In this document: positions 34,353-41,994 of the stretch, one piece after another
Numbering within the stretch: position 1 is the first letter of the stretch
Layout: each line of letters opens with the position of its first letter
Source of the DNA: Rubrivirga marina
GTDB lineage: Bacteria; Bacteroidota; Rhodothermia; Rhodothermales; Rubricoccaceae
Direction: 5' to 3'
Assembly (NCBI RefSeq): GCF_002283365.1
Contig: NZ_MQWD01000001.1
Coordinates: 373,694-437,693 of the forward strand
Length of the DNA: 64,000 bases
Program-made: the position numbers and the translations under genes
The notes under the pieces: generated by a model
Databases searched by the model: none
What the model was told of the DNA's origin: nothing
Seen by the model: the letters and a program-made list of their open reading frames with translations, nothing else

Positions 34353-35837
34353 ATGGCCGAGAAGATCACGCCCCGCGACCGCGACTACAACCAGTGGTAC
34401 CAGGACGTCGTCCGGGCCGCCAAGCTCGCCGAGACCTCGCCGGTCCGCGGCTCGATGGTCCTGCCGCCCAACGGCTACGAGCTGTGGGAGAACATGCAGC
34501 GCGGGCTCGACGGCATGTTCAAGGCGACGGGCCACCGGAACGCCTACTTCCCGCTCTTCATCCCGAAGAGCTTCCTCGCCCGCGAGGCCGCGCACGTCGA
34601 GGGCTTCGCCAAGGAGTGCGCCGTCGTGACGCACTACCGGCTGAAGGAGCAGGACGGCGACCTCATCGTCGACCCCGAGGCCGAGCTCGAGGAGCCGCTG
34701 ATCGTCCGGCCGACGTCGGAGACGATCATCTGGGACACGTACGCCCGGTGGATCCAGAGCTGGCGCGACCTCCCGCTCAAGCTGAACCAGTGGGCCAACG
34801 TCGTCCGCTGGGAGATGCGGACGCGCCTGTTCCTCCGCACGGCCGAGTTCCTCTGGCAGGAGGGCCACACGGCGCACGCGACCGAGGCCGAGGCCGTCGA
34901 GGAGACCACGACGATGCTCGACGTCTACGCCCGGTTCGCCGAGGAGTGGATGGCGATGCCGGTCATCAAGGGCGTCAAGACCGCGAGCGAGCGGTTCCCG
35001 GGCGCCGTCGACACGTACTGCATCGAGGCGCTGATGCAGGACGGGAAGGCACTCCAGGCCGGCACGAGCCACTTCCTGGGGCAGAACTTCGCCAAGGCCT
35101 TCGAGTGCACGTTCCAGAACCAGGACAACGAGCAGGAGTACGTCTGGGCCACGTCGTGGGGCGTGAGCACGCGGCTCATCGGCGCGCTCATCATGACGCA
35201 CGGCGACGATCAGGGCGTCATCCTCCCGCCGAAGCTGGCCCCCATCCAGGTCGCCATCGTCCCGATCACGCGGACGAACGACGACAACGAGGCCGTCCTC
35301 GACGCCGCCGAGGAGATGCGCGACAGCCTCACCCGCGCCGGCTACCGCGTCGTCCTCGACGACCGCGACCAGTACCGGCCGGGCTGGAAGTTCGCGCAAT
35401 ACGAGGTCGAGGGCGTGCCCGTGCGGCTGGCCGTCGGCCCGCGCGACGTCAAGAACGGGACGGCCGAGATGGCCCGGCGCGACACGGGCGAGAAGAAGTC
35501 GGTCTCGGCGCGCGAGATCGTCCCGGCCATCCGCGAGGCGCTCCACGACATCCAGAAGGCGCTCTACGACCGGGCCTACGCCTTCCGCCGCGACCACACC
35601 CAGGTCGCGGACTCCTACGACGCGTTCAAGGCGCAGGTCGAGGAGGGCGGGTTCGTGCTGATGCACTGGGACGGGACGGCCGAGACCGAGGCGAAGGTCA
35701 AGGACGAGACGAAGGCGACGATCCGCTGCGTCCCGTTCCCCGGCCAGTTCCCCGGCATCGACACGGCGGCGGCCGGGACCGACCCCGTGAGCGGCCAGCC
35801 CTCGGAGCAGCTCGTGGTCTACGCCCGCGCCTACTAG
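34353..35837 (+). CDS. proS: Prolyl-tRNA synthetase (archaeal/eukaryotic-type)
   Basis: Charges tRNA-Pro. The 494-aa protein is the shorter archaeal/eukaryotic-like form without the bacterial INS editing insertion. The class II signature [42 protein letters not shown] gives motifs 1/2; [12 protein letters not shown] and [39 protein letters not shown] complete motif 3 and the anticodon-binding domain; the zinc-like C-terminal domain ends [12 protein letters not shown]...VVYARAY. ATG at 34353 matches the family start [17 protein letters not shown]. The next gene starts 4 bases downstream. Confidence 0.96.
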   Translation: MAEKITPRDRDYNQWYQDVVRAAKLAETSPVRGSMVLPPNGYELWENMQRGLDGMFKATGHRNAYFPLFIPKSFLAREAAHVEGFAKECAVVTHYRLKEQDGDLIVDPEAELEEPLIVRPTSETIIWDTYARWIQSWRDLPLKLNQWANVVRWEMRTRLFLRTAEFLWQEGHTAHATEAEAVEETTTMLDVYARFAEEWMAMPVIKGVKTASERFPGAVDTYCIEALMQDGKALQAGTSHFLGQNFAKAFECTFQNQDNEQEYVWATSWGVSTRLIGALIMTHGDDQGVILPPKLAPIQVAIVPITRTNDDNEAVLDAAEEMRDSLTRAGYRVVLDDRDQYRPGWKFAQYEVEGVPVRLAVGPRDVKNGTAEMARRDTGEKKSVSAREIVPAIREALHDIQKALYDRAYAFRRDHTQVADSYDAFKAQVEEGGFVLMHWDGTAETEAKVKDETKATIRCVPFPGQFPGIDTAAAGTDPVSGQPSEQLVVYARAY

Positions 35838-35840
35838 CCC

Positions 35841-36593
35841 GTGGCGGTCGGCCCCCCGACGGCCCGCGAGCGGGCCCGCGACGCCGCCCCCTCCGCCTCG
35901 GCGCCGAGGCGGGCGGAGCTGGACAGCGCGGCCCACGGCTACCGCCTGGCCAACGCGGTCTCGTACGTCCTCAACCCGCTCGCGCTGCCGCCCATCGCGT
36001 TCACGCTCATCGACGCCCACTTCGGGGCGACGCTGCCGGAGCTGGCCTGGACGCTCGGCGTCTCGGCCGTCTTCTTCTGCTTCATCCCGCTGTTCTACGT
36101 CATCGGAATGGTGCGGACGGGCCGGGCCGACAGCCTGGAGGTCCGCACCCGCGAGCGCCGGCTGATGCCGCTCCTCGTGGGCATCGCGTCGTACGCGATC
36201 GGCGCGCTCCTCTTGTGGCGGACGGTCGAGGGGCCGGCGCTCCCGCTCATCGTGTCGTTCGCGGCGCTCTTCCCGATCAACACGGCCGTGCTGCTGCTGA
36301 TCAACACGCGGTGGAAGATCTCGATCCACATGACGAGCCTCGCGGGCTTCGTGGGCGTTCTCCTGTTTACGGCGCTCACCGTCTGGCGCGAGCTCCCGGC
36401 CGACGTCGAGGCCGCGCTCACGCTGGCGACCGTCGGCCCGCTCGTGCTCTTGGTGCCGCTCTTGATGTGGGCGCGCGTCCGCGTCGGGGCGCACACGCCA
36501 GGGCAGGTGTTGGCGGGCGCCGCGTTCGGGCTGCTCGTCCCCCAGATCGAACTGTGGTGGATCGTGTACGAGTGGCTGGACCTGGTGGGGTAG
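35841..36593 (+). CDS. PAP2-superfamily-like membrane protein
   Basis: A 250-aa protein with about six spans from residue 45 on. The C-terminal half has the divergent PAP2 motifs WKISIHMTSLAGFVG (for PSGH) and ARVRVGAHTPGQVLAGAAFG (for SRxxxGxHxxxD, with Gln for the last Asp). The first PAP2 motif is not evident. Lipid-phosphate phosphatase activity is therefore likely but not certain. GTG at 35841 lies three bases after proS. Residues 17-27 (PSASAPRRAEL) come from a palindromic element read in a different frame from the other in-gene copies. Confidence 0.75.
   Translation: MAVGPPTARERARDAAPSASAPRRAELDSAAHGYRLANAVSYVLNPLALPPIAFTLIDAHFGATLPELAWTLGVSAVFFCFIPLFYVIGMVRTGRADSLEVRTRERRLMPLLVGIASYAIGALLLWRTVEGPALPLIVSFAALFPINTAVLLLINTRWKISIHMTSLAGFVGVLLFTALTVWRELPADVEAALTLATVGPLVLLVPLLMWARVRVGAHTPGQVLAGAAFGLLVPQIELWWIVYEWLDLVG
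35891..35918. repeat. GC palindrome copy inside the PAP2-like gene
   Basis: CTCCGCCTCGG-CG-CCGAGGCGG-GCGGAG, read in the second frame as SASAPRR near residue 20. It is the only in-gene copy not read as RLGAEAG. Confidence 0.85.
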
Positions 36594-36654
36594 GCTCGCT
36601 GCGCTCGCGGGGGGAGGGACGGGGCACGGGCAGAGGACGCCGCCTGCCACAATC

Positions 36655-36787
36655 TGTCATCCTGAACGAGCGGAGCGAGTCGAAGGATCTCTGGCGAGCA
36701 CAGCCTGCGATCAACGCTCTCGCCACCAGCTTGAGACCGAGTCGCACCAGAGATCCTTGGCTGCGCCGTCGCTTCGCGGTCGACTCC
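36655..36787. repeat. Long inverted-repeat element, copy 2
   Basis: It starts TGTCATCCTGAACGAGCGG and continues GTCGAAGGATCTCTGG; the inverse CCAGAGATCCTTGG appears about 60 bases later. Same family as 29571-29678 but longer. Together with the next palindrome it accounts for most of the 332-bp gap 36594-36925, in which I see no gene. Confidence 0.75.
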
Positions 36788-36795
36788 GGCCTGCG

Positions 36796-36825
36796 CCCTC
36801 CGCCTCGACGCCGAGGTGGGCAGGG
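36796..36825. repeat. GC palindrome copy next to the long inverted repeat
   Basis: CCCTCCGCCTCG-ACGC-CGAGGTGGGCAGGG with a changed centre, eight bases after the end of the longer element. Confidence 0.8.
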
Positions 36826-36925
36826 CTGGCGGTGGTGCCGGAACGTGAACACGCGGTGCCCCCGACGGCCCCGGGGAACGGAAGGGCGCGGCCGACGCGT
36901 TCGGGGGAAACACTGACCTGACGAC

Positions 36926-38458
36926 ATGGAAGCCACTGTAGGCTCCGGCACGCACGGCGTGCCCGGCGTCCCCGACGCCTTCGACCACCCCCGCGGCCTG
37001 TTCTGCAACCGGACCCTCAACCTCCGGAAGATCCAGGCCGTCGGGTACGACATGGACTACACGCTCGTCCACTACCACGTGGCCCTGTGGGAGGAGCGGG
37101 CGTACGCGTACATCAAGAACGGGCTCACGAAGCAGGGCTGGCCCGTCGACGACCTCGTGTTCGACCCCGACCTCGTGGTCCAGGGCCTCGTCGTCGACAC
37201 CGAGCGGGGCAACGTGGTCAAGGCCAATCGGTTCGGCTACGTCAAGCGGGCCTTCCACGGGACGCGCCCGCTCCCCTACGACGAGCAGCGCGAGGTCTAC
37301 CGCCGGACGCTCGTGGACCTCCACGACCGCCGCTGGCGGTTCATGAACACCCTGTTCTCGATCTCGGAGGCCGGCATCTACCTCCAGCTCGTCGACAAGC
37401 TCGACGCTGGCGAGCTCCCCGACGCCATCGGGTACGACGAGCTCCACCAGATCATCCGGCGGTCGCTCGACGCGGCCCACCTCGAGGGGCTCCTCAAGGC
37501 CGAGATCCTCGCCGACCCCGATCGGTTCGTCGAGCGCGACCCGGACATCCCGCTCACGCTCCTCGACCAGAAGGAGTCGGGCAAGAAGGTGATCCTCATC
37601 ACCAACTCCGAGTGGGAGTACGCCGCGCCGATCCTCCGCTACGCCTTCGACCCGTACCTCCCGGGCGACATGACGTGGCGCGACCTGTTCGACCTCGCCA
37701 TCGTCGGCGCGCGGAAGCCGGACTTTTTCGACCAGCAGTCGCCGGCCTTCGAGGTCGTCGGCGAGGACGACGAGGGGCGGGCCGTGCTCCGCAGCAACGC
37801 CGGGATGCTCGACGAGGGCCGCGTCTACGTCGGCGGCAACGCGGCGCTCGTCGAGGCCAGCCTGGGCCTCCGCGGCAGCGAGATCCTCTACGTCGGCGAC
37901 CACGTCTTCGCCGACGTCAAGGCGTCGAAGAGCGTCCTCCGCTGGCGGACGGCCCTCGTGCTCCGTCCGCTCGAGGACGAGATCGAGGCGATGGACGCAT
38001 GGCGCGAGGACCAGGAGCGGCTGACGGCCCTCATGCGCGAGAAGGAACGGCTCGAGGCCTACTTCTCGGCCCTCCGCCTGGAGCGCCAGCGGAACACGGA
38101 GGGGTACGGCCCCCAGTCCGGCCGCGACCCCGACTGGATCAGCGGGCGGATCACGGAGGTCCGCGAGCGGCTGCTCGTGCTCGACGCCGAGATCGCGCCC
38201 CTCGCGGCGGCCTCGGCCCGGCTCGTCAACCCGCGCTGGGGCCCGCTGATGTGGGCCGGCAACGACAAGAGCCACCTCGCCCGCCAGATCGAGGCCTCGG
38301 CCGACGTCTACACGGCCCGCGTCTCCAACTTCCTCCACTACACGCCGTTCGTCTACCTCCGGAGCCCGCGCGGGACGCTCCCGCACGACCACGCGACGCC
38401 CCAGGACCCCGGCCTCGAAGCGGCCTCCCGCGAGATGGGCCTCGACGACTTCTCGTGA
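36926..38458 (+). CDS. HAD-IG family 5'-nucleotidase (cN-II-like)
   Basis: A 510-aa cytosolic nucleotidase. HAD motif I is VGYDMDYTLVHYH (the DMDYTL form is diagnostic of the IG family that includes human cytosolic 5'-nucleotidase II). FHGTRPLPY, VILITNSEWEYA (motif II), VGARKPDFF (the motif III Lys) and ILYVGDHVFADVKASKSVLRWRTALV (motif IV) follow. A coiled-coil-like helical stretch lies at about 360-440. It would hydrolyse purine nucleotides such as IMP and GMP. ATG at 36926 follows a C/G-rich leader; the extra N-terminal 20 residues are variable in the family. Confidence 0.88.
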   Translation: MEATVGSGTHGVPGVPDAFDHPRGLFCNRTLNLRKIQAVGYDMDYTLVHYHVALWEERAYAYIKNGLTKQGWPVDDLVFDPDLVVQGLVVDTERGNVVKANRFGYVKRAFHGTRPLPYDEQREVYRRTLVDLHDRRWRFMNTLFSISEAGIYLQLVDKLDAGELPDAIGYDELHQIIRRSLDAAHLEGLLKAEILADPDRFVERDPDIPLTLLDQKESGKKVILITNSEWEYAAPILRYAFDPYLPGDMTWRDLFDLAIVGARKPDFFDQQSPAFEVVGEDDEGRAVLRSNAGMLDEGRVYVGGNAALVEASLGLRGSEILYVGDHVFADVKASKSVLRWRTALVLRPLEDEIEAMDAWREDQERLTALMREKERLEAYFSALRLERQRNTEGYGPQSGRDPDWISGRITEVRERLLVLDAEIAPLAAASARLVNPRWGPLMWAGNDKSHLARQIEASADVYTARVSNFLHYTPFVYLRSPRGTLPHDHATPQDPGLEAASREMGLDDFS

Positions 38459-38562
38459 GAGCGACGGCCCGTCGGGCTTGCCCTCCTCGCGAGGGGCGTA
38501 TGAGGAATGGGGGCAGGCGAATCCGGCCCCAAGCGCTCGGGTAGACGGTCTCTCTGCCCTCC

Positions 38563-39018
38563 GTGCCCGTGCCCTCCTCTCCCCTCTCGAAGCCCCAGCG
38601 ACGCGTCCTCGACGACGCGCTCCGGCTCGTCCGCAACCAGCGGAAGCAGGCCGACGCCGAGGGCGCGCCGTTCGCGCCCGAGCAGGCCTGGACCACGCCG
38701 TTCGGGCTGGGCTACTTCGTCGGCGTGGTCGACGGGCTGTGCCAGGCGCACGGCGTCCCGTTTGACGGGATGGCGCTGGCGATCCTCGGGCTCGTCCTCG
38801 ACGACACGTTCCAGCGGCCGCAGAGCGACCGGCTCCGCCAGCGGGCCATCGACCTGATGCAGGCCGGCGACGCCGACTTCGAGCGCGGCCGGCCGTGGGG
38901 CGGCAACGAGGCGCTGGGGGTGCAGCGCGGGCTCACGAAACCCGTCGGGCTCGTCCACCTCGCGCGGGGCGACGAGGGGCGGATGGGCGGGCCGGTCGGC
39001 GGCCCCGCGCAGGCCTAG
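38563..39018 (+). CDS. Hypothetical helical protein (151 aa)
   Basis: No family recognised. The first half (SPLSKPQRRVLDDALRLVRNQRKQADAEGAPFAPEQAWTTPFGLGYFVGVVDGLCQAHGVPFDGMALAILGLVLDDTF) is predicted helical with a modest hydrophobic stretch. The end (EGRMGGPVGGPAQA) is flexible. It could be a small soluble or membrane-associated protein. The start is GTG at 38563 (38569 is an alternative). It lies about 100 bases downstream of the 5'-nucleotidase and 59 bases before the receiver gene. Confidence 0.6.
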   Translation: MPVPSSPLSKPQRRVLDDALRLVRNQRKQADAEGAPFAPEQAWTTPFGLGYFVGVVDGLCQAHGVPFDGMALAILGLVLDDTFQRPQSDRLRQRAIDLMQAGDADFERGRPWGGNEALGVQRGLTKPVGLVHLARGDEGRMGGPVGGPAQA

Positions 39019-39052
39019 CCCCGCCCGCCTCGGCGCCGAGGTAGGCAGGGCC
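39019..39052. repeat. GC palindrome copy, after the 151-aa gene
   Basis: CCCCGCCCGCCTCGG-CG-CCGAGGTAGGCAGGG, beginning right after the stop codon and ending 13 bases before the candidate -7 element of the signalling operon. Confidence 0.85.
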
Positions 39053-39064
39053 GGCTCCCTGGCC

Positions 39065-39071
39065 TACCTTG
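39065..39071 (+). promoter_or_regulatory. Candidate -7 element of the receiver/rsbQ/kinase operon
   Basis: TACCTTG, only five bases before the receiver ATG. If used, the message would be leaderless or nearly so. No -33 box is seen, so this is tentative. Confidence 0.35.
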
Positions 39072-39076
39072 TCTCC

Positions 39077-39454
39077 ATGCCTGATCAGACCCCTCGCCGG
39101 GTATTCCTGGTCGATGACCACCGCTGGCTTCTCGACACCCTCGCCCACGCCCTCTCGCTCGAGGACGGGATCGAGGTGTGCGGGACGGCGGCATCCGGAG
39201 AGGAAGCGATCGAGGCGCTACCCGATGCCGTCGACGTGCTCCTCGTCGACATGCGGCTCCCGGGGATGAGCGGGCCCGACGTCGTGCGCGCGCTGGCCGA
39301 CCGGCGCCCCGACGTCGCCTGCGTGGTCGTCTCGGCCAAGCCGGCCGTCGAGGCGAGCGCGGAGGCCCTCGACGCCGGCGCCGCCGCCTACGTCGAGAAA
39401 GGCGACTTCAGAGCGCTCGTCCACGTCATCCGTACCTGCTGCGCCCCCGTATGA
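39077..39454 (+). CDS. Stand-alone response-regulator receiver
   Basis: A 125-aa single-domain receiver: acidic pocket VFLVDDH (Asp13, Asp14), phospho-acceptor LLVDMRLPGMSG (Asp58), switch Ser86 in VVVSAKP and conserved Lys108 in YVEKGD. No output domain follows, so it could pass phosphate on, as in a CheY- or Spo0F-type relay. The next gene's start overlaps its stop (ATGA) by 4 bp, so it is coupled to the RsbQ-type hydrolase and the PAS kinase that follows. Confidence 0.92.
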   Translation: MPDQTPRRVFLVDDHRWLLDTLAHALSLEDGIEVCGTAASGEEAIEALPDAVDVLLVDMRLPGMSGPDVVRALADRRPDVACVVVSAKPAVEASAEALDAGAAAYVEKGDFRALVHVIRTCCAPV

Positions 39455-40272
39455 GCGACGTCCGCGCCCGGTTCAACGTGACGGAGAGTGGGCGCGGCCG
39501 GCGCCCGGTGGTGTTCGCGCACGGCTTCGGGTGCGACCAGACGATGTGGCGGGAGGTGGCCCCCGCCTTCGAGGCCGGCCACCGCGTCGTCCTGTTCGAC
39601 TTCATCGGGGCCGGCGACTCCGACACGTCGGCCTACGACGCCGAGCGGTACGCGTCGCTCCAGGGCTACGCCGACGACGTGCTCGACCTCTGCCGCGGGC
39701 TCGACCTCGACGACGCCGTGTTCGTGGGACACTCGGTGAGCGCCATGATCGGCGTCCTCGCTTCGCTCCAGGACCCGGACCAGTTCCGTTCCCTCGTCCT
39801 CATCGGCCCGTCGCCCTGCTACATCAACGACCCGCCCTACGAGGGCGGGTTTGAGCGGGCCGATATCGAGGGTCTCCTTTCCATGATGGAGAAGAACTAC
39901 GGGGGGTGGGCCCAGGCCATGGCCCCGGTGATCATGAAGAACCCCGATCGGCCCGCCCTCGCCGCGGAGCTCGAGGAACGGTTCTGTGCGACGGACCCGG
40001 ACATCGCGCGCGACTTCGCGGCCGTTACGTTCCTCTCGGACAACCGGGACGACCTCGACCGCGTCACGGTCCCGTCGCTCATCCTCCAGTGCAGCAACGA
40101 CGCCATCGCACCGGACAGCGTCGGGCAGTACCTCCGGGACCACCTCCCCCACAGCACGTTCCGCAAGCTCCGCGCGAGCGGCCACTGCCCGCACCTGAGC
40201 CACCCCGAGGAGACGACGGCGGCCATCCAGGACTACCTCGCGACGGGCCCTGGCACCTCGTGGAGGGCCTGA
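39451..40272 (+). CDS. rsbQ: RsbQ-type alpha/beta hydrolase
   Basis: A 273-aa hydrolase of the RsbQ/KAI2/D14 family. HGFGCDQTMWREVAPAF, DFIGAGDSDTSAY and the nucleophile elbow GHSVSAMIG (Ser95) lead into LIGPSPCYINDPPYEGGFERADIEGLLSMMEKNYGGWA, which is nearly identical in pattern to B. subtilis RsbQ. The triad is completed by Asp217 (SNDAIAPDS) and His245 (GHCPHLSHPEET). In B. subtilis RsbQ makes a ligand for the PAS phosphatase RsbP. Here the 3' end overlaps a PAS histidine kinase by 13 bp, so the hydrolase probably supplies a signal to that kinase. Confidence 0.93.
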   Translation: MSDVRARFNVTESGRGRRPVVFAHGFGCDQTMWREVAPAFEAGHRVVLFDFIGAGDSDTSAYDAERYASLQGYADDVLDLCRGLDLDDAVFVGHSVSAMIGVLASLQDPDQFRSLVLIGPSPCYINDPPYEGGFERADIEGLLSMMEKNYGGWAQAMAPVIMKNPDRPALAAELEERFCATDPDIARDFAAVTFLSDNRDDLDRVTVPSLILQCSNDAIAPDSVGQYLRDHLPHSTFRKLRASGHCPHLSHPEETTAAIQDYLATGPGTSWRA

Positions 40273-41336
40273 TCGACACGATCCCGTGCGGGCTCCTGAC
40301 GGCCGACGACGGCGGCCGCATCCTCGACGTCAACCGGACGCTGGCCGACGCCCTGGGATACGCGCCGGACGCCCTCCGCGACCGGACGGTCCGCTCCGTG
40401 CTCGCAGGCGGGGCGCGGATCTACTACCAGACCCACGTCTTCCCCCTGCTCCGCCTGCGCGGCGAGGTCCACGAGGTCTACCTCTCGATGCGGACGGCCG
40501 ACGGGGCCGACCTCCCGGTCCTGTTCAACGCCGTGCGGCGGGAGCGCGCCGAGGGGCCGGTCTCGGAGATCGTGGTGGTCCCGATCGAGCGGCGGAGCCG
40601 GTTTGAGGACGAGATCCTGGAGGCCCGGCGAGCGGCCGAGACGGCCAGCCAGTCACGTGCTCGCTACCTCTCGATGCTGTCGCACGACGTCCGGTCGCCG
40701 CTCTCGGCCATGACCTTCTCGGCCGACCTCCTGGCGCGCGGCGCCTTCGGGCCGGTGACCGAGGCCCAGACGGGCGAGCTCGAGCGGATCGCGACGGCCG
40801 GCCGCTACGTGCTCCGGCTGGTGTCGGACGTGCTCGAGTTCTCCCGCCTCGAGAGTGGCCGCGTCGACGTCCGCCCCGCTCCCGTCGACGTGGCCGAGGT
40901 CGCCGACGCGGCCCTGGCGCTCGTCGCTGGCCAAGCCGACGCGGCCGGGGTCCACCTGGAGCGCTCGCCCGCCCTGCCCCTCACGTCCTGGGCCGACCGC
41001 GACCGGCTGCTGCAGGTCCTCGTCAACCTCGTCGGCAACGCCGTCAAGTTCACGGGGGCCGGCGGGCGCGTGTCGGTGACGTGGAGCGAGGCCCTGGAGC
41101 GCGTCGCGGTCCACGTCCGAGACACGGGGCCGGGGATCGCGCCCGACCGGCTGACGGCCGTGTTCGCCCCGTTCGTCCAGGACGCGGAGGCGTCGGGTGA
41201 CGGGAGCGTAGGGCTCGGCCTCTCGATCAGCCGTGAGCTGACGCGCGCCATGGGCGGCGACCTCACCGTCGAGAGCACGCCCGGCGAGGGCGCCACGTTC
41301 ACCGTGACGCTCCCCCACCCGCCCGCGCAGGCCTAG
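40260..41336 (+). CDS. PAS-domain sensor histidine kinase
   Basis: A 358-aa soluble kinase with no membrane span. A PAS domain at about residues 2-110 begins EGLIDTIPCGLLTADDGGRILDVNRTLADALGYAP; a short helix links to HisKA with the phospho-His142 (YLSMLSHDVRSPLSAM). HATPase_c follows with NLVGNAVKF (N box), DTGPGIAP (G1) and GLGLSISRELT (G2). GTG at 40260 lies within rsbQ and starts the PAS directly, like the RsbP PAS order. The neighbours suggest input from an RsbQ product and output through the upstream receiver. Confidence 0.9.
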   Translation: MEGLIDTIPCGLLTADDGGRILDVNRTLADALGYAPDALRDRTVRSVLAGGARIYYQTHVFPLLRLRGEVHEVYLSMRTADGADLPVLFNAVRRERAEGPVSEIVVVPIERRSRFEDEILEARRAAETASQSRARYLSMLSHDVRSPLSAMTFSADLLARGAFGPVTEAQTGELERIATAGRYVLRLVSDVLEFSRLESGRVDVRPAPVDVAEVADAALALVAGQADAAGVHLERSPALPLTSWADRDRLLQVLVNLVGNAVKFTGAGGRVSVTWSEALERVAVHVRDTGPGIAPDRLTAVFAPFVQDAEASGDGSVGLGLSISRELTRAMGGDLTVESTPGEGATFTVTLPHPPAQA

Positions 41337-41379
41337 CCCCGCCCGCCTCAGCCCTTCGGCTTCGCTCAGGAGAGTCGCC
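41337..41379. repeat. GC palindrome copy split by a second element
   Basis: Palindrome arms GCCCCGCCCGCCTC and GCCGAGGCGGGGC are separated by about 26 bases reading CCTTCGGCTTCGCTCAGGA. That is the complement of the TCCTGAGCGAAGCC-type arm end of the long inverted repeats at 29571 and 36655. It begins right after the kinase stop. Confidence 0.7.
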
Positions 41380-41400
41380 GAGGCGGGGCGAGTCGCCCCG

Positions 41401-41916
41401 CTAGAGGCGGCGGAACTGGATCGTCAGCGTGCCGCGGTTGTTGCGCTGGTCGCGGTAGACGTCCGGGTCGAACGCCTCCAGGTTCACGCCCGTCTGCGTG
41501 AACGAGTTGGAGAGCACGTTGGCCTCGTCGTCGTAGGTGAGGACGAACTGGGGCGGGAGGAAGATGTCGGCGAGGTCGTCGATGTCCTCCTGCGTCACGG
41601 CCTCGAACGAGGCCCGGCCGCGCGTGGCGCCGACCTCCAACTCGATCCGGCTCGACGGCCGGCCGCTCTCGTAACGGACCACCATCTGGGCCTCGCCGTC
41701 GCCGCCGAAGATCTCGATCGTCGTGCCGGAGCTAAGGCTAGCGCCGAGGTCGGCCGTGGGGAGGCTCTGCGTGGTCGGGTCGAAGGTCAGTTCTTCGAGC
41801 GTGTAGATCCCGTCGACGAGGTCGAGGTCACGGCCGGGGTTGTTCGAGTCGCAGCCGGTGAAGACGGCGACCGCGAGGACGATGGCGAAGAGGGCGCAGC
41901 GCGGGCAAGTCGGCAT
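41401..41916 (-). CDS. Lipoprotein of unknown function (GTLTIQF family)
   Basis: A 171-aa exported lipoprotein (signal to the lipobox VAVFTGCDSN). Mature part: YTLEELTFDPTTQSLPTADLGASLSSGTTIEIFGGDGEAQMVV, then FEAVTQEDIDDLADIFLPPQFVLTYD and a final GTLTIQFRRL. It mirrors the lipoprotein at 4218 in segment order and in the closing strand. The N-terminal pair CPRC is an oddity. ATG at 41916 starts the signal. Its neighbours on the strand are TonB/DUF4249 genes, though 78 bases separate it from them. Confidence 0.75.
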   Translation of the reverse strand: MPTCPRCALFAIVLAVAVFTGCDSNNPGRDLDLVDGIYTLEELTFDPTTQSLPTADLGASLSSGTTIEIFGGDGEAQMVVRYESGRPSSRIELEVGATRGRASFEAVTQEDIDDLADIFLPPQFVLTYDDEANVLSNSFTQTGVNLEAFDPDVYRDQRNNRGTLTIQFRRL

Positions 41917-41994
41917 GGCGGGGGCGTCCGGGGAGAAGGGAGCGACATCTACGCATGGGCCGCCCGTTTCGTGCCCGGGGTCACGCACTCCGTC

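Noticed and set aside
33051-36650. 1199-codon minus-strand frame across the lipoprotein, proS and PAP2 genes
   Set aside because: Overlaps proS and the PAP2-like gene on the other strand; low-complexity composition without any family signature.
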